Positions 8,454 through 15,161 of a stretch of 23,934 bases of DNA are shown in pieces. The first letter of the stretch is position 1; every line of letters starts with the position of its first letter. The notes beneath the pieces were generated by a model. The model ran no database searches, was not told the DNA's origin, and saw nothing but the letters and a program-made list of their open reading frames with translations. The stretch is from NCBI GenBank assembly GCA_007571275.1, contig RKRS01000145.1, positions 1 to 23,934 of the forward strand. Reading direction: 5' to 3'. The stretch comes from Dehalococcoidia bacterium (GTDB lineage: Bacteria; Chloroflexota; Dehalococcoidia; Bin125). Position numbers and translations under genes: made by a program.

Positions 8454-8459
8454 AGGGTA
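8454..8459 (-). promoter_or_regulatory. Candidate -10 box (TACCCT) of a leaderless MFS transcript
   Basis: On the minus strand, TACCCT is followed by GCGGTT and then GTG 8447. The same arrangement, TACCCT-GCGAAT-ATG, precedes the small open frame at 10834, and TAGCCT-CTAGAC-ATG precedes the cyclase frame at 9000. A -10 hexamer six or seven bases before the start codon is the usual geometry of leaderless mRNAs. No convincing -35 box was found. Confidence 0.35.
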
Positions 8460-8492
8460 GGGTGTCAACCGTCGCGACGCCGCTGGGTGAAA

Positions 8493-9000
8493 CTAGATGG
8501 AAACCGCGCGGAAGAGTCGGACTGGATCTGGGATGCCCTTCATCACGACCGGCCCGATTTCATCCAGCTGGTAGTTGCCCGGCTCGAGCTGTGCGATCGT
8601 GTCTTCCGAGAGCAACAATTCCGACGGTCCCGCCTGATCCAAGATCCGGGCCGCCAGGTTGACGTCGTGACCGATCAGATCATTGCGGCGTCTGGTCTGC
8701 CGACCCCAGTGCAGCCCGATCCGCACCCAAAGCGGCTGCAGGGTGCTCATCGAATGGGCGTCAAAACGGCTGAGCATGGACAGGCAGGTGTCGACAGCGG
8801 CCTGCGCGTCGCTGAACCAGAGCATCATGCCGTCGCCCAGCTCTGTGACCACTCTCGAATCGTTGGGTAACAGTTCGTTTGCCGCCTCGTCGCCTTCGAC
8901 GGCGGTGAATTCCGTGAAGCTGACGATGTCGGTGAACGCAACCGCGCCCTGGATCGTGGCCGGTGGCGTCGCGAAGCTCCACGATCCGCTTGTGACCCAT
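8493..9000 (-). pseudogene. Class III adenylate/guanylate cyclase catalytic domain, disrupted
   Basis: The longest intact part (from GTG 8852, 119 codons) encodes the C-terminal two thirds of a class III nucleotide cyclase: ELGDGMMLWF with the second metal aspartate, VRIGLHWG, IGHDVNLAARI with the catalytic Asn and Arg, and the end DEIGPVVMKGIPDPVRLF. The same frame continues upstream without a stop through GAVAFTDIVSFTEFTAVEGDEAANELL, which contains the first metal aspartate, but no start codon precedes it. The natural start ATG 9000 gives MGHKRIVELRDATG in another frame, so a one-base slip near 8960-8970 is implied. In addition only 32 residues separate the two metal aspartates, where about 40 is usual, suggesting a small in-frame deletion after ANELL. 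The substrate lysine position appears to be Thr (VVTELGDG). This is probably a decaying gene or an assembly error. Confidence 0.7.
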
Positions 9001-9006
9001 GTCTAG

Positions 9007-9012
9007 AGGCTA
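9007..9012 (-). promoter_or_regulatory. Candidate -10 box (TAGCCT) upstream of the cyclase frame
   Basis: TAGCCT on the minus strand lies 6 nt before ATG 9000 (spacer CTAGAC). The geometry is the same as at the MFS gene and at the small frame starting at 10834. It supports ATG 9000 as the original start of the disrupted cyclase and a leaderless mRNA. No ribosome-binding site is present. Confidence 0.3.
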
Positions 9013-9119
9013 GGGAAGTCGTCCTGACCTCAATGCTCCACGTCAGCCGAGTTCCTTGCGACATATAGACTTGGCCCATTGCAACACAGAAACCGACAGC
9101 ACAACGACAGGGATATGAG

Positions 9120-9905
9120 ATGGCGTACGAACAGATCTTGACCGAGACTCAGGGCCGCGTCGGCGTGATCCGACTCAACCGGCCGGAGAAGCTGAACGCC
9201 TGGACCGATGTCATGGCCTCGGAGATGACCGAACAGATTCAGGCCTGGAACGACGACGAGGGAATCGGCGCGATCCTGATCACCGGCGAAGGTCGCGCCT
9301 TCTGCGCCGGCGCCGACCTGCAAGGCTTCAACCGACGCCTAGCTGACGATCCACAGGCGCGTGGTCAGGGTTCGGGCATGCGTGTGAACTGGACCAGCCT
9401 GATTCGCGAGTCGAAACCGGTGATCGCCGCCATCCATGGCTACGCGGTTGGGGTCGGCTTGACCATGGCGTTGCCCTGCGACGTTCGCTACGCGGCCGAG
9501 GGCGCCCGACTGTCAATCCGTTTCGTCAAGGTCGGGCTGGTTCCAGAGCTGGGCTCGACACGACTGCTAGCGCAATTGGTTGGTCTTGGTCACGCGACTG
9601 ATATCTGCCTCTCCGGACGCATGGTGCCGGCTGACGAGGCGTATCGCATCGGTTTGGTCTCGGCCGTGGTGCCGAAAGAAGCACTGTTCGACACCGCCAT
9701 GGCCAAGGCTGAAGAGCTGGCCAATAATCCGACGGCGGTCGTGCGCAAGATCAAGACGCTGCTCAGCGATAACGTGACTGAGCCAAACCTGGATCGGGTG
9801 ATGGAACGCGAGGGCGCACGCGACCGTGAATCGCGCCGACTACCCTCGCACAGCGAGGCGGTGACGGCGTTCCTCGAGAAGCGTGAACCGGTATTCAACC
9901 AGTAG
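9120..9905 (+). CDS. Enoyl-CoA hydratase/isomerase family protein, PELGS type
   Basis: This is a 261-residue crotonase-family enzyme that probably acts on a CoA thioester in fatty-acid or aromatic-acid breakdown. It has NRPEKLNAW (about 20-28), ITGEGRAFCAGADL (about 54-67), HGYAVGVGLT (about 106-115) and FVKVGLVPELGSTRLL (about 135-150). The glutamate in PELGS is the expected general acid/base, so unlike the crotonase at 3795 this copy retains it. The start at ATG 9120 is supported by AGGGA at 9109-9113. It is a single-gene unit: the cyclase remnant diverges upstream and a HAD gene converges 42 bp downstream. An AT-rich TATAGA at 9064-9069 is the best candidate for a -10 box, without a matching -35. 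Confidence 0.93.
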   Translation: MAYEQILTETQGRVGVIRLNRPEKLNAWTDVMASEMTEQIQAWNDDEGIGAILITGEGRAFCAGADLQGFNRRLADDPQARGQGSGMRVNWTSLIRESKPVIAAIHGYAVGVGLTMALPCDVRYAAEGARLSIRFVKVGLVPELGSTRLLAQLVGLGHATDICLSGRMVPADEAYRIGLVSAVVPKEALFDTAMAKAEELANNPTAVVRKIKTLLSDNVTEPNLDRVMEREGARDRESRRLPSHSEAVTAFLEKREPVFNQ

Positions 9906-9947
9906 CAGGCGCCACTGCGCAACTGACCGCGTTGTGTCTCGGCGGGT

Positions 9948-10601
9948 TTAGCCCTCAAAGAGGAGACGTTGGACGCCAGGCAGTCCATCCGCTACATCGG
10001 TCGCGCCCTGGCTGATCAGAAACTCGGCGTCTCGGACGCCGACAATCCCGATCACGCCGGCGAAACCGGCGTTTCGCCCAGCGCCCATGTCCGACTCGGT
10101 GTCGCCGATCATGGCGGCTGTCTGCGGCTGGCCGTTGAGGATGTCAAGCGCATGCCACAGCGGGGCCGGGTGAGGTTTCGGATCGCTGGCGGTATCAGCG
10201 CCGATGATCGTTTTGAAGCGCTCGGTCCAGCCGAGCAACTCGACCGTTTTTCGGCCGGCGTCTTCTCGCTTGTTGGTCACAACGGCCAAGGGGACATCCG
10301 CCTCCACCAGAGCGTCAAGCAGCGACTCAGCGCCCGTTAGTGGACGCGTGCGCGGCATGTAGGTCTCTTCGTAGCGGCGGAGATAGTCCAGGTAGATCGG
10401 CTGGGCCTGGGCAGCGGTGAGCCCCAGCATGTTGTCGAGCATCACCGGCAGTGGTGGGCCAATGTACTTGAGCAACAGCGTTTCATCGACCAGGTGGCCG
10501 TGCGCGTTGATCGTTTCCAGCATGCAACCGATGACCAGCGGCTCGGTGTCCGCCAGCGTACCGTCCAGATCAAAAATGACGCTGCGGTACTTCGCCTTCA
10601 T
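9948..10601 (-). CDS. HAD-family phosphatase, phosphoglycolate-phosphatase-like
   Basis: This is a soluble phosphohydrolase of 217 residues. Motif I is IFDLDGTLADTEP (nucleophile D11, acid/base D13), motif II is AVVTNKRE, the motif III lysine is in SDPKPHPAP, and motif IV is MIGDTESDMGAGRNAG. A helical cap lies between motifs I and II. This pattern fits the Gph/PpaX group, which removes phosphate from 2-phosphoglycolate or pyrophosphate and related small molecules; the substrate cannot be fixed from sequence. The frame opens at TTG 10619, but ATG 10601, six codons later, is preferred because it gives the standard distance to motif I. Neither has a clear ribosome-binding site. It is convergent with the crotonase gene at 9905. 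Confidence 0.9.
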   Translation of the reverse strand: MKAKYRSVIFDLDGTLADTEPLVIGCMLETINAHGHLVDETLLLKYIGPPLPVMLDNMLGLTAAQAQPIYLDYLRRYEETYMPRTRPLTGAESLLDALVEADVPLAVVTNKREDAGRKTVELLGWTERFKTIIGADTASDPKPHPAPLWHALDILNGQPQTAAMIGDTESDMGAGRNAGFAGVIGIVGVRDAEFLISQGATDVADGLPGVQRLLFEG

Positions 10602-10705
10602 GGCAGGCGAATGCGCCAATCGTCTGAGCCGGGCACGTCCCGCTCACACACCACGAGCCTGCCACCAATGAAGACGCTCACACTGAGCGCCGGTCCGGGC
10701 AGCGT

Positions 10706-10834
10706 TCAATCGCGCGCCGAGGGTCGCTCGGCGGCCGCTGCAGCATTGCGGATTTCATTGAGTAGCGCCTCGGGGTCGACGGCGAGGACGTCGGCGGCAT
10801 TGGCGATGCTGAGTGTTTCTGTCGGTGCAACCAT
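10706..10834 (-). CDS. Possible small protein of 42 residues
   Basis: ATG 10834 opens a 43-codon frame in the otherwise empty interval between the HAD gene (10601) and the CNNM-type gene (10904). The product is Ala-rich and short. The stretch SIANAADVLAVDPEALLNEI has the rhythm of a helix-turn-helix, but no family is recognised. The case for expression is the TACCCT box exactly 6 nt before the ATG, as at the MFS gene. There is no Shine-Dalgarno sequence. Its length and lack of known relatives leave open that it is a chance frame. If real, it would be transcribed towards the HAD gene, 104 bp downstream. The rest of the 10602-10903 interval holds only the inverted repeat at 10866-10887. Confidence 0.33.
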   Translation of the reverse strand: MVAPTETLSIANAADVLAVDPEALLNEIRNAAAAAERPSARD

Positions 10835-10840
10835 ATTCGC

Positions 10841-10846
10841 AGGGTA
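10841..10846 (-). promoter_or_regulatory. Candidate -10 box (TACCCT) upstream of the small frame
   Basis: TACCCT followed by GCGAAT and ATG 10834 on the minus strand. The nine bases TACCCTGCG are identical to those before the MFS GTG start at 8447, with the same 6-nt spacing from box to start codon. This is read as a leaderless promoter; no -35 box is evident. Confidence 0.33.
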
Positions 10847-10865
10847 GCGTAAGGTTGGTCAGCTT

Positions 10866-10887
10866 CTGTTCGTTGTGCGACGAACAG
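10866..10887 (+). promoter_or_regulatory. Perfect inverted repeat in the 5' region of the CNNM-type gene
   Basis: CTGTTCGT and ACGAACAG form perfect 8-bp arms separated by TGTGCG, ending 16 bp before GTG 10904 and 4 bp before the GGGAG ribosome-binding site. It could be an mRNA hairpin affecting translation or a dyad operator. No T-run follows, so it is not an intrinsic terminator. Confidence 0.4.
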
Positions 10888-10903
10888 GACCGGGAGTCGA
10901 TCA

Positions 10904-12187
10904 GTGATTGAGTATTTTGTGCTGCTGGCGGTGTTGTTGACGCTGTCGGCATTTTTTTCCAGCGCTGAAACGTCGTACCTGTCAATCGAAAGCGTGCGCC
11001 TGGAGCATGAGCGGCGGCGTCGCCTGCCCGGAGCCGAGCGCGCCGCGCGACTACTCAGCGAACCGCGCCGCCTGCTCGCCTCGATTCTGCTCGGCAACAA
11101 CCTCGTCAACACAGCTGCGGCTGCCGTAGGCGCTTCGATCGCTGAGCGGTTGGTCGGAGGCGGAGGTGGACTGAGCATCATCGTCGCGACGGTATCGGTC
11201 ACCGTGTTGTTGGTGATCTTCGGCGAGATCGGCCCCAAATCCGTGGCGCTGCATCACAACCTGACCGTGGCCCGCATCTATTCACTCCCACTGATGTGGT
11301 GGGCGCGGAGTTCCGCCCCGTTTGTGACCGCGCTGGACTGGATTTCGCGACTCTGGCTGCGTGTGGTCGGCGGGCAGGAAGAGGCTGGTTCCGCGTTATC
11401 GCTGGGCGAGTTGCGCACCGCGATTGTCCAGGCGCGGGACGAGGGTGAGATCGCTGGATCTGACACCTCGATATTACTGGGCGCGCTTCGGCTGGGCGAG
11501 ACCCAGGTGCGTCGGATCATGACGGGCCGTCTGCAGATCGCGGCGATCGACTCATCCACCACGCTCGAAGAGGCCGGCCGCGTGTTTGGCGAGGCTGGAT
11601 TCCTGCGCTTGCCCGTTCGCTATGGATCGGCCGACGACTACATCGGCTACCTGCACGGCTCCGACGTATTGGCGGAGCTGGGCAAGGGCAATCGCGAGCG
11701 ACGCGTGCGTGATGTGATGCGCGACGCCCCCGTAGAGTCAGAGCGCGCCTCAGTCCAGCGTGTCCTCAGTGAGATGCAGACGACCGGTCACCACCTGATG
11801 CTGCTGATTGACGAGTTCGGCGCGACGACCGGTCTGGTCACCCTGGAGGACATTCTTGAGTTGGTTGTGGGCAACATCCGTAGCGAGACGCGCACGGGTT
11901 CGGAGCCGGTACCGGTGCGGATCGCTGGCGAGCAATTCGTCGATGGTCGCCGCGGCTTGACGGACTTGGGCGCGGAGCTGGACATCGACTTTTCCAAAGA
12001 AGAGGCGGAGACCGTCGCCGGTATGCTGTTGCAGCGCTTCCGACGAATCCCGGGAGCGAACGAATCGCTTGACCTATACGGCTACCGCTGGACCGTCGCC
12101 GAGTCGGACAATCGTCGCATCCGCCTTGTCCGCTTCCGACCGTTGAGCAGCAGGACTGCCGCCGCCCACGAGAGGGATCAGAATTGA
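10904..12187 (+). CDS. CNNM/CorC-type membrane protein with DUF21, CBS pair and transporter-associated domain
   Basis: This is an integral membrane protein of 427 residues in the hemolysin-C/CorC/CNNM family, members of which are linked to Mg2+ and Co2+ efflux. The N-terminal CNNM (DUF21) domain covers about 1-190 and includes FFSSAETSYLSI and LLGNNLVNTAAAAVGAS, typical of the family core. Two CBS motifs follow: about 205-260, beginning at the conserved IMTGR box, and about 268-325, ending in TGLVTLEDILELVVGNI. A CorC/HlyC domain lies at about 335-420 (FVDGRRGLTDLGAELDID). It starts at GTG 10904 with GGGAG 7 nt upstream. Its TGA shares one base with the ATG of the next gene, which implies translational coupling. 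Confidence 0.93.
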   Translation: MIEYFVLLAVLLTLSAFFSSAETSYLSIESVRLEHERRRRLPGAERAARLLSEPRRLLASILLGNNLVNTAAAAVGASIAERLVGGGGGLSIIVATVSVTVLLVIFGEIGPKSVALHHNLTVARIYSLPLMWWARSSAPFVTALDWISRLWLRVVGGQEEAGSALSLGELRTAIVQARDEGEIAGSDTSILLGALRLGETQVRRIMTGRLQIAAIDSSTTLEEAGRVFGEAGFLRLPVRYGSADDYIGYLHGSDVLAELGKGNRERRVRDVMRDAPVESERASVQRVLSEMQTTGHHLMLLIDEFGATTGLVTLEDILELVVGNIRSETRTGSEPVPVRIAGEQFVDGRRGLTDLGAELDIDFSKEEAETVAGMLLQRFRRIPGANESLDLYGYRWTVAESDNRRIRLVRFRPLSSRTAAAHERDQN

Positions 12188-12723
12188 TGGAAACCAGGTT
12201 CGCGTTTCTGGGCGTCTACGGATCAGCGACAGGGCAGGCCGGGCTGTGTGGTGGGGTAATGGTGACCGATCTGCGCGGTGTTCCTCTAGAGATTCATGTT
12301 GCCGAGAGCATTCGCGCTAGCGTGCTTCAGCGTCGGGCGTATGGTGAAACGCTACAGCGTCACGCGATCTGCGATCTGGTCAGCACGCCGCTGCTCGCGG
12401 CGCTAGATACACACACCGACTTCGTGTTCGTGAATCATCTGCGCTGCCTTGATGCTGCATCGTCGTACCCGCTCATGTTCATGACCGAGGCGGAGCATTT
12501 GCCGAGCGAGATCACTGGAGAGTTTTCCGTGGCGACGACCACTCCTGTGGCTGATCAGGCTCAGTTGGCGATTGTGCATCCGACATCCACCGACCAGCGA
12601 GTGGTCAAGGCCGCGATCGAGGAAATTGCGATCGCGCAGCGGTCGTTCGAACCACTTGGCGTGTTCGAGCGGCTTGAAGGCGTCATGAACCTGTTGTCCG
12701 AGAACGATGACCAGTCCGTCTGA
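12187..12723 (+). CDS. Uncharacterised protein, first gene of a SNF2-linked pair
   Basis: This 178-residue soluble protein matches no family I can name with confidence. It starts at ATG 12187, which overlaps the CNNM-type stop as TGATG. AGGGAT upstream is the likely ribosome-binding site. There is no signal peptide or membrane helix. The N-terminal part (FAFLGVYGSATGQAGLCGGVMVTDLRG) looks like a beta-rich core, followed by PLEIHVAESI, LQRRAYGETLQRH and STPLLAALD. I have an unverified memory of similar short proteins encoded just before SNF2 helicases in other bacteria. The gene overlaps the downstream helicase by 17 bp, so the two are very likely made together. No catalytic residues can be assigned. 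Confidence 0.75.
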   Translation: METRFAFLGVYGSATGQAGLCGGVMVTDLRGVPLEIHVAESIRASVLQRRAYGETLQRHAICDLVSTPLLAALDTHTDFVFVNHLRCLDAASSYPLMFMTEAEHLPSEITGEFSVATTTPVADQAQLAIVHPTSTDQRVVKAAIEEIAIAQRSFEPLGVFERLEGVMNLLSENDDQSV

Positions 12724-14620
12724 GACCGGCGCCGGGCTATTCACTCGGTTGCTGCGGCGGGCAACGCCGCCGCCGCGCCCGGCTCGGGTAAAACGTGTCG
12801 CCCTCTCTCCGCCTGAAGCACCCGATATACACACTGACCATTTCATTCGTCTTGATCCCACGAATGCCAGCCGCGTTTCGCAGGTACCTCCTGACCCGAC
12901 AGCGATGAAAAGCGCGTTCGGACTGCTATTGCCCGAGCCTCGCCTCAACGCCATCAATGCGATACAGCTCGTAACAGCGCACAGCCTACCCGGACTGGCA
13001 CTGCCTGTCCCGCAAGTGTTTGGCGCCACATTCCTGAAGCAGCAACAGACAGCCGCCAGTCGATCGCGCGACAGTCAATCTCGGCCACGTCTCATCGCCC
13101 GCGACTGGCAGCAACAGACAGCCGCCGGAGGATGGCGCAACGGCCAACGGAGCGGTACCTCGGGCCGGAAGCGGAACATGGGTCGTAAGGCTGAGAAGGA
13201 TCTGCTGCTGCGGTCCATGTTCGGAGCGCTCTTGCCGCCGATGGCGCGAGGTCAGCGCTCATTTGGTGGGTTGCAGCTGCCTCACGCCTTATACGAGTTC
13301 CAGGCCGAAGGAGTGAAGTTCCTGCTGAGGACCACGCCCGGCGCGCTGTTGGCGGACGATATGGGGTTGGGCAAGACGGTTCAGTCGATCGTCGCGATGC
13401 GTCTGCTGGCGCGCATGGGCGAGCTGAACCGGGCGCTGGTCGTGGCCTCGAAGTCAGTCATCACGTCATGGCGCCAGCATTTTGTGGAGTGGGCGCCTGA
13501 TCTCGTGGCGGAGCCGATCCAGGGAGATCGTCGAACTCGCCAGCAGCTGTGGGGTGAGCTTCATCGCGGAGAGATTGACGTCGGAATCATCACATACCAG
13601 TCCCTGCTCAATGATGCCAAGGGCTCCGCTGTCAGGACCCTGATACCGGAGATGGACCTGGTGATCGCCGACGAGGTTCAGAAGATTAAGAACCCTGCGA
13701 CCAAGACTCACCAAATGATGAAATCGCTGCCTACCCATCGTCGCTGGGGACTGACGGGTACGCCGTTGGAGAACAATGTCCAGGAGCCCGCGGCGATACT
13801 GAACTATCTGGATCAGCGCGTGCCGCTCATCATCTACAGCAGCTCGGCACTACGCCAGCACCTTGATAGTCACATGCTGCGACGGAAGAAAGAAGACGTC
13901 CTGGACGACTTGCCCGATCTCTTCAGCCATATCGAAAGCATTGCTCTGACGCCAGAACAGCGCCAAGCCTACTACCGCGCTGAGAAAGAAGGCGTGAGTG
14001 AACTTGCCAACAAGCCCAGATCGATCACAAACGTCCTGACCTTAATCACGCGGCTCAAGCAAATTTGCAATGCGGCGCACGGGCAGAGCGCCAAATTGGA
14101 CTGGCTCTGCGAGTACGCGGAGTCGGCGCGCGCAGAGGGCGACCAGGTGTTGGTGTTTTCCCAGTACGTTGAGACGCTCAATCTGATTGAGCAGGGCTTG
14201 TCGAAGTTTGACCCACTGAAGTACTACGGAGGTATGAGCGGCCACCAACGTGATGTCGCGGTACGCGCGTTTCGGGCCGGGAATCAGCATCAGGTCATGA
14301 TTCTGCAGGTGCACGCCGGCGGACTTGGACTCAACCTGCAGACCGCCAATCGCGTGATTCACTTCGATTCGTGGTGGAATCCGGCTGTGCAAAGCCAGGC
14401 CACCGCTCGGGCGCATCGACTTGGGCAGTCCAAGACGGTGTTCGAGACGACGTTGGTGAGCGTGAACACGATCGAGGAGCGTATTCAGACGCTGCTGGCG
14501 ACCAAGCGCGAGTTGTTCGCTCGCACCGTCGATGACTTGAGCGTCGCAGGATTGGCGAAGCAAGTGAACAATGTTGACGAGCTCTATGGTCTGTTTGGTC
14601 TGCGCAAGGGGGCGGCTTGA
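12707..14620 (+). CDS. SNF2-family DEAD/DEAH-box helicase-like ATPase
   Basis: This is a 637-residue SF2/SNF2 DNA-dependent ATPase, expected to translocate on DNA and remodel nucleoprotein. Residues 1-190 are poorly conserved, rich in Pro, Arg, Ser and Gln, and probably disordered. The ATPase core follows: LYEFQAEGVKFL (Q-motif region, about 195-206), motif I DDMGLGKT (217-224), motif II DEVQ (322-325, usually DEAQ), motif III LTGTPLEN (349-356), VLVFSQY (481-487), motif V GGLGLNL (538-544) and motif VI QATARAHRLGQ (564-574). In motif VI the aspartate common in relatives (ATDRxHRxGQ) is Ala; both arginines are kept. The start at ATG 12707 overlaps the upstream gene by 17 bp. No nuclease, SWIM or HNH domain is attached. 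Confidence 0.92.
   Translation: MTSPSETGAGLFTRLLRRATPPPRPARVKRVALSPPEAPDIHTDHFIRLDPTNASRVSQVPPDPTAMKSAFGLLLPEPRLNAINAIQLVTAHSLPGLALPVPQVFGATFLKQQQTAASRSRDSQSRPRLIARDWQQQTAAGGWRNGQRSGTSGRKRNMGRKAEKDLLLRSMFGALLPPMARGQRSFGGLQLPHALYEFQAEGVKFLLRTTPGALLADDMGLGKTVQSIVAMRLLARMGELNRALVVASKSVITSWRQHFVEWAPDLVAEPIQGDRRTRQQLWGELHRGEIDVGIITYQSLLNDAKGSAVRTLIPEMDLVIADEVQKIKNPATKTHQMMKSLPTHRRWGLTGTPLENNVQEPAAILNYLDQRVPLIIYSSSALRQHLDSHMLRRKKEDVLDDLPDLFSHIESIALTPEQRQAYYRAEKEGVSELANKPRSITNVLTLITRLKQICNAAHGQSAKLDWLCEYAESARAEGDQVLVFSQYVETLNLIEQGLSKFDPLKYYGGMSGHQRDVAVRAFRAGNQHQVMILQVHAGGLGLNLQTANRVIHFDSWWNPAVQSQATARAHRLGQSKTVFETTLVSVNTIEERIQTLLATKRELFARTVDDLSVAGLAKQVNNVDELYGLFGLRKGAA
13039..13126 (+). repeat. 19-bp direct repeat within the helicase N-terminal region
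   Basis: GCAGCAACAGACAGCCGCC occurs at 13039-13057 and again at 13108-13126, a distance of 69 bp (23 codons). Both copies are read in the same frame and encode QQQTAA. The segment lies in the low-complexity N-terminal part of the SNF2 protein and may mark a recent in-frame duplication. Confidence 0.7.
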
Positions 14621-14643
14621 CCAGCTGATACGCTGAGACTGGC

Positions 14644-14730
14644 GCCGAGGTGGCGGAATGGTAGACGCGATGGTCTCAAAAACCATTGGGCCGCAAGCCC
14701 GTGCCGGTTCGAGTCCGGCCCTCGGTACCA
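14644..14730 (+). tRNA. tRNA-Leu (anticodon CAA)
   Basis: An 87-nt cloverleaf starts with GCCGAGG, paired with CCTCGGT (one G-T end pair). It has a long variable arm (TGGGCCGCAAGCCCG), as expected for leucine tRNAs. The anticodon stem ATGGT/ACCAT encloses loop CTCAAAA, giving anticodon CAA, which reads TTG. The T-arm is CCGGTTCGAGTCCGG and the CCA end is encoded. It lies 23 bp after the SNF2 gene. TACGCT at 14629-14634 is a possible -10 box. Confidence 0.97.
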
Positions 14731-14747
14731 GCCCCTTTCTGACCCAC

Positions 14748-14821
14748 TGCCGAGTGGTGTAACGGTAGCACTAGGGACTTTGGATCCCTCAGTTCAGGTT
14801 CGAATCCTGGCTCGGCAGCCA
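14748..14821 (+). tRNA. tRNA-Gln (anticodon TTG)
   Basis: A 74-nt cloverleaf has acceptor arms TGCCGAG/CTCGGCA, D-arm GTGTAACGGTAGCAC, and anticodon stem AGGGA/TCCCT around loop CTTTGGA, giving TTG, which reads CAA. The T-arm is CAGGTTCGAATCCTG and the GCCA end is encoded. It follows tRNA-Leu by 17 bp and is probably in the same transcript. Confidence 0.97.
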
Positions 14822-14832
14822 GATCCCTCTCC

Positions 14833-14949
14833 GTCACTCCTGCACTTCGCATCCACCCCTACGCTCCACTGTCATTCCCGCATCCCCCCCCCCGTCGTTC
14901 CTGTGCCCCTGTCCGTCATTCCTGCGTAAGCAGGAACCCAACGAGCGCC
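14833..14949. repeat. Cluster of degenerate REP-like units between the tRNA genes
   Basis: Four partial copies of the motif GTCATTCCTGC occur at 14833 (GTCACTCCTGC), 14871 (GTCATTCCCGC), 14894 (GTCGTTCCTGT) and 14915 (GTCATTCCTGC). The last is complete: TTCCTGC-GTAA-GCAGGAA forms a perfect 7-bp stem with a GNRA-type loop (14919-14936), followed by CCCAACGAGCGCC. This resembles the widespread bacterial GTCATTCCCGC...GCGGGAA intergenic repeat. A run of ten C bases lies at 14884-14893 between copies two and three. No gene is seen in 14822-15019. Confidence 0.6.
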
Positions 14950-15019
14950 CACCATCGCCTCCAGCGAATCAGCAGGCGCTGCTGACTGGTCGGTATGAGA
15001 GCGAGACGTGCAGTCGGAA

Positions 15020-15095
15020 TGGCTGCCCGGGCAGGACTTGAACCCGCAACCTAGCGGTTAACAGCCGCCCGCTCTACCAATTGAGCTACCGGGCA
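15020..15095 (-). tRNA. tRNA-Asn (anticodon GTT)
   Basis: A 76-nt cloverleaf on the minus strand has acceptor arms TGCCCGG/CCGGGCA, D-arm AGCTCAATTGGTAGAGC, and anticodon stem GGCGG/CCGCT (last pair G-T) around CTGTTAA, giving GTT, which reads AAC and AAT. The T-arm is GCGGGTTCAAGTCCTGC and the GCCA end is encoded. It has its own upstream promoter (15107-15135). Confidence 0.97.
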
Positions 15096-15106
15096 TCGCC
15101 TCAGTC

Positions 15107-15135
15107 ATCTTAGCGAGGATCGGTGAATCGGTCAT
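15107..15135 (-). promoter_or_regulatory. Predicted sigma-70-type promoter of tRNA-Asn
   Basis: On the minus strand, ATGACC (15135-15130) and TAAGAT (15112-15107) are separated by 17 nt, each matching four of six bases of the -35 and -10 consensus. Transcription would start a few bases before the mature tRNA 5' end at 15095, the usual layout for a tRNA promoter. Confidence 0.5.
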
Positions 15136-15161
15136 CCCCGAATTTGACTCAGGCGACGCAC

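Noticed and set aside
14884..14893. Run of ten C bases as a phase-variation switch
   Set aside because: It lies in a gene-free repeat patch, not in a coding frame or between promoter boxes; an error-prone homopolymer is more likely.
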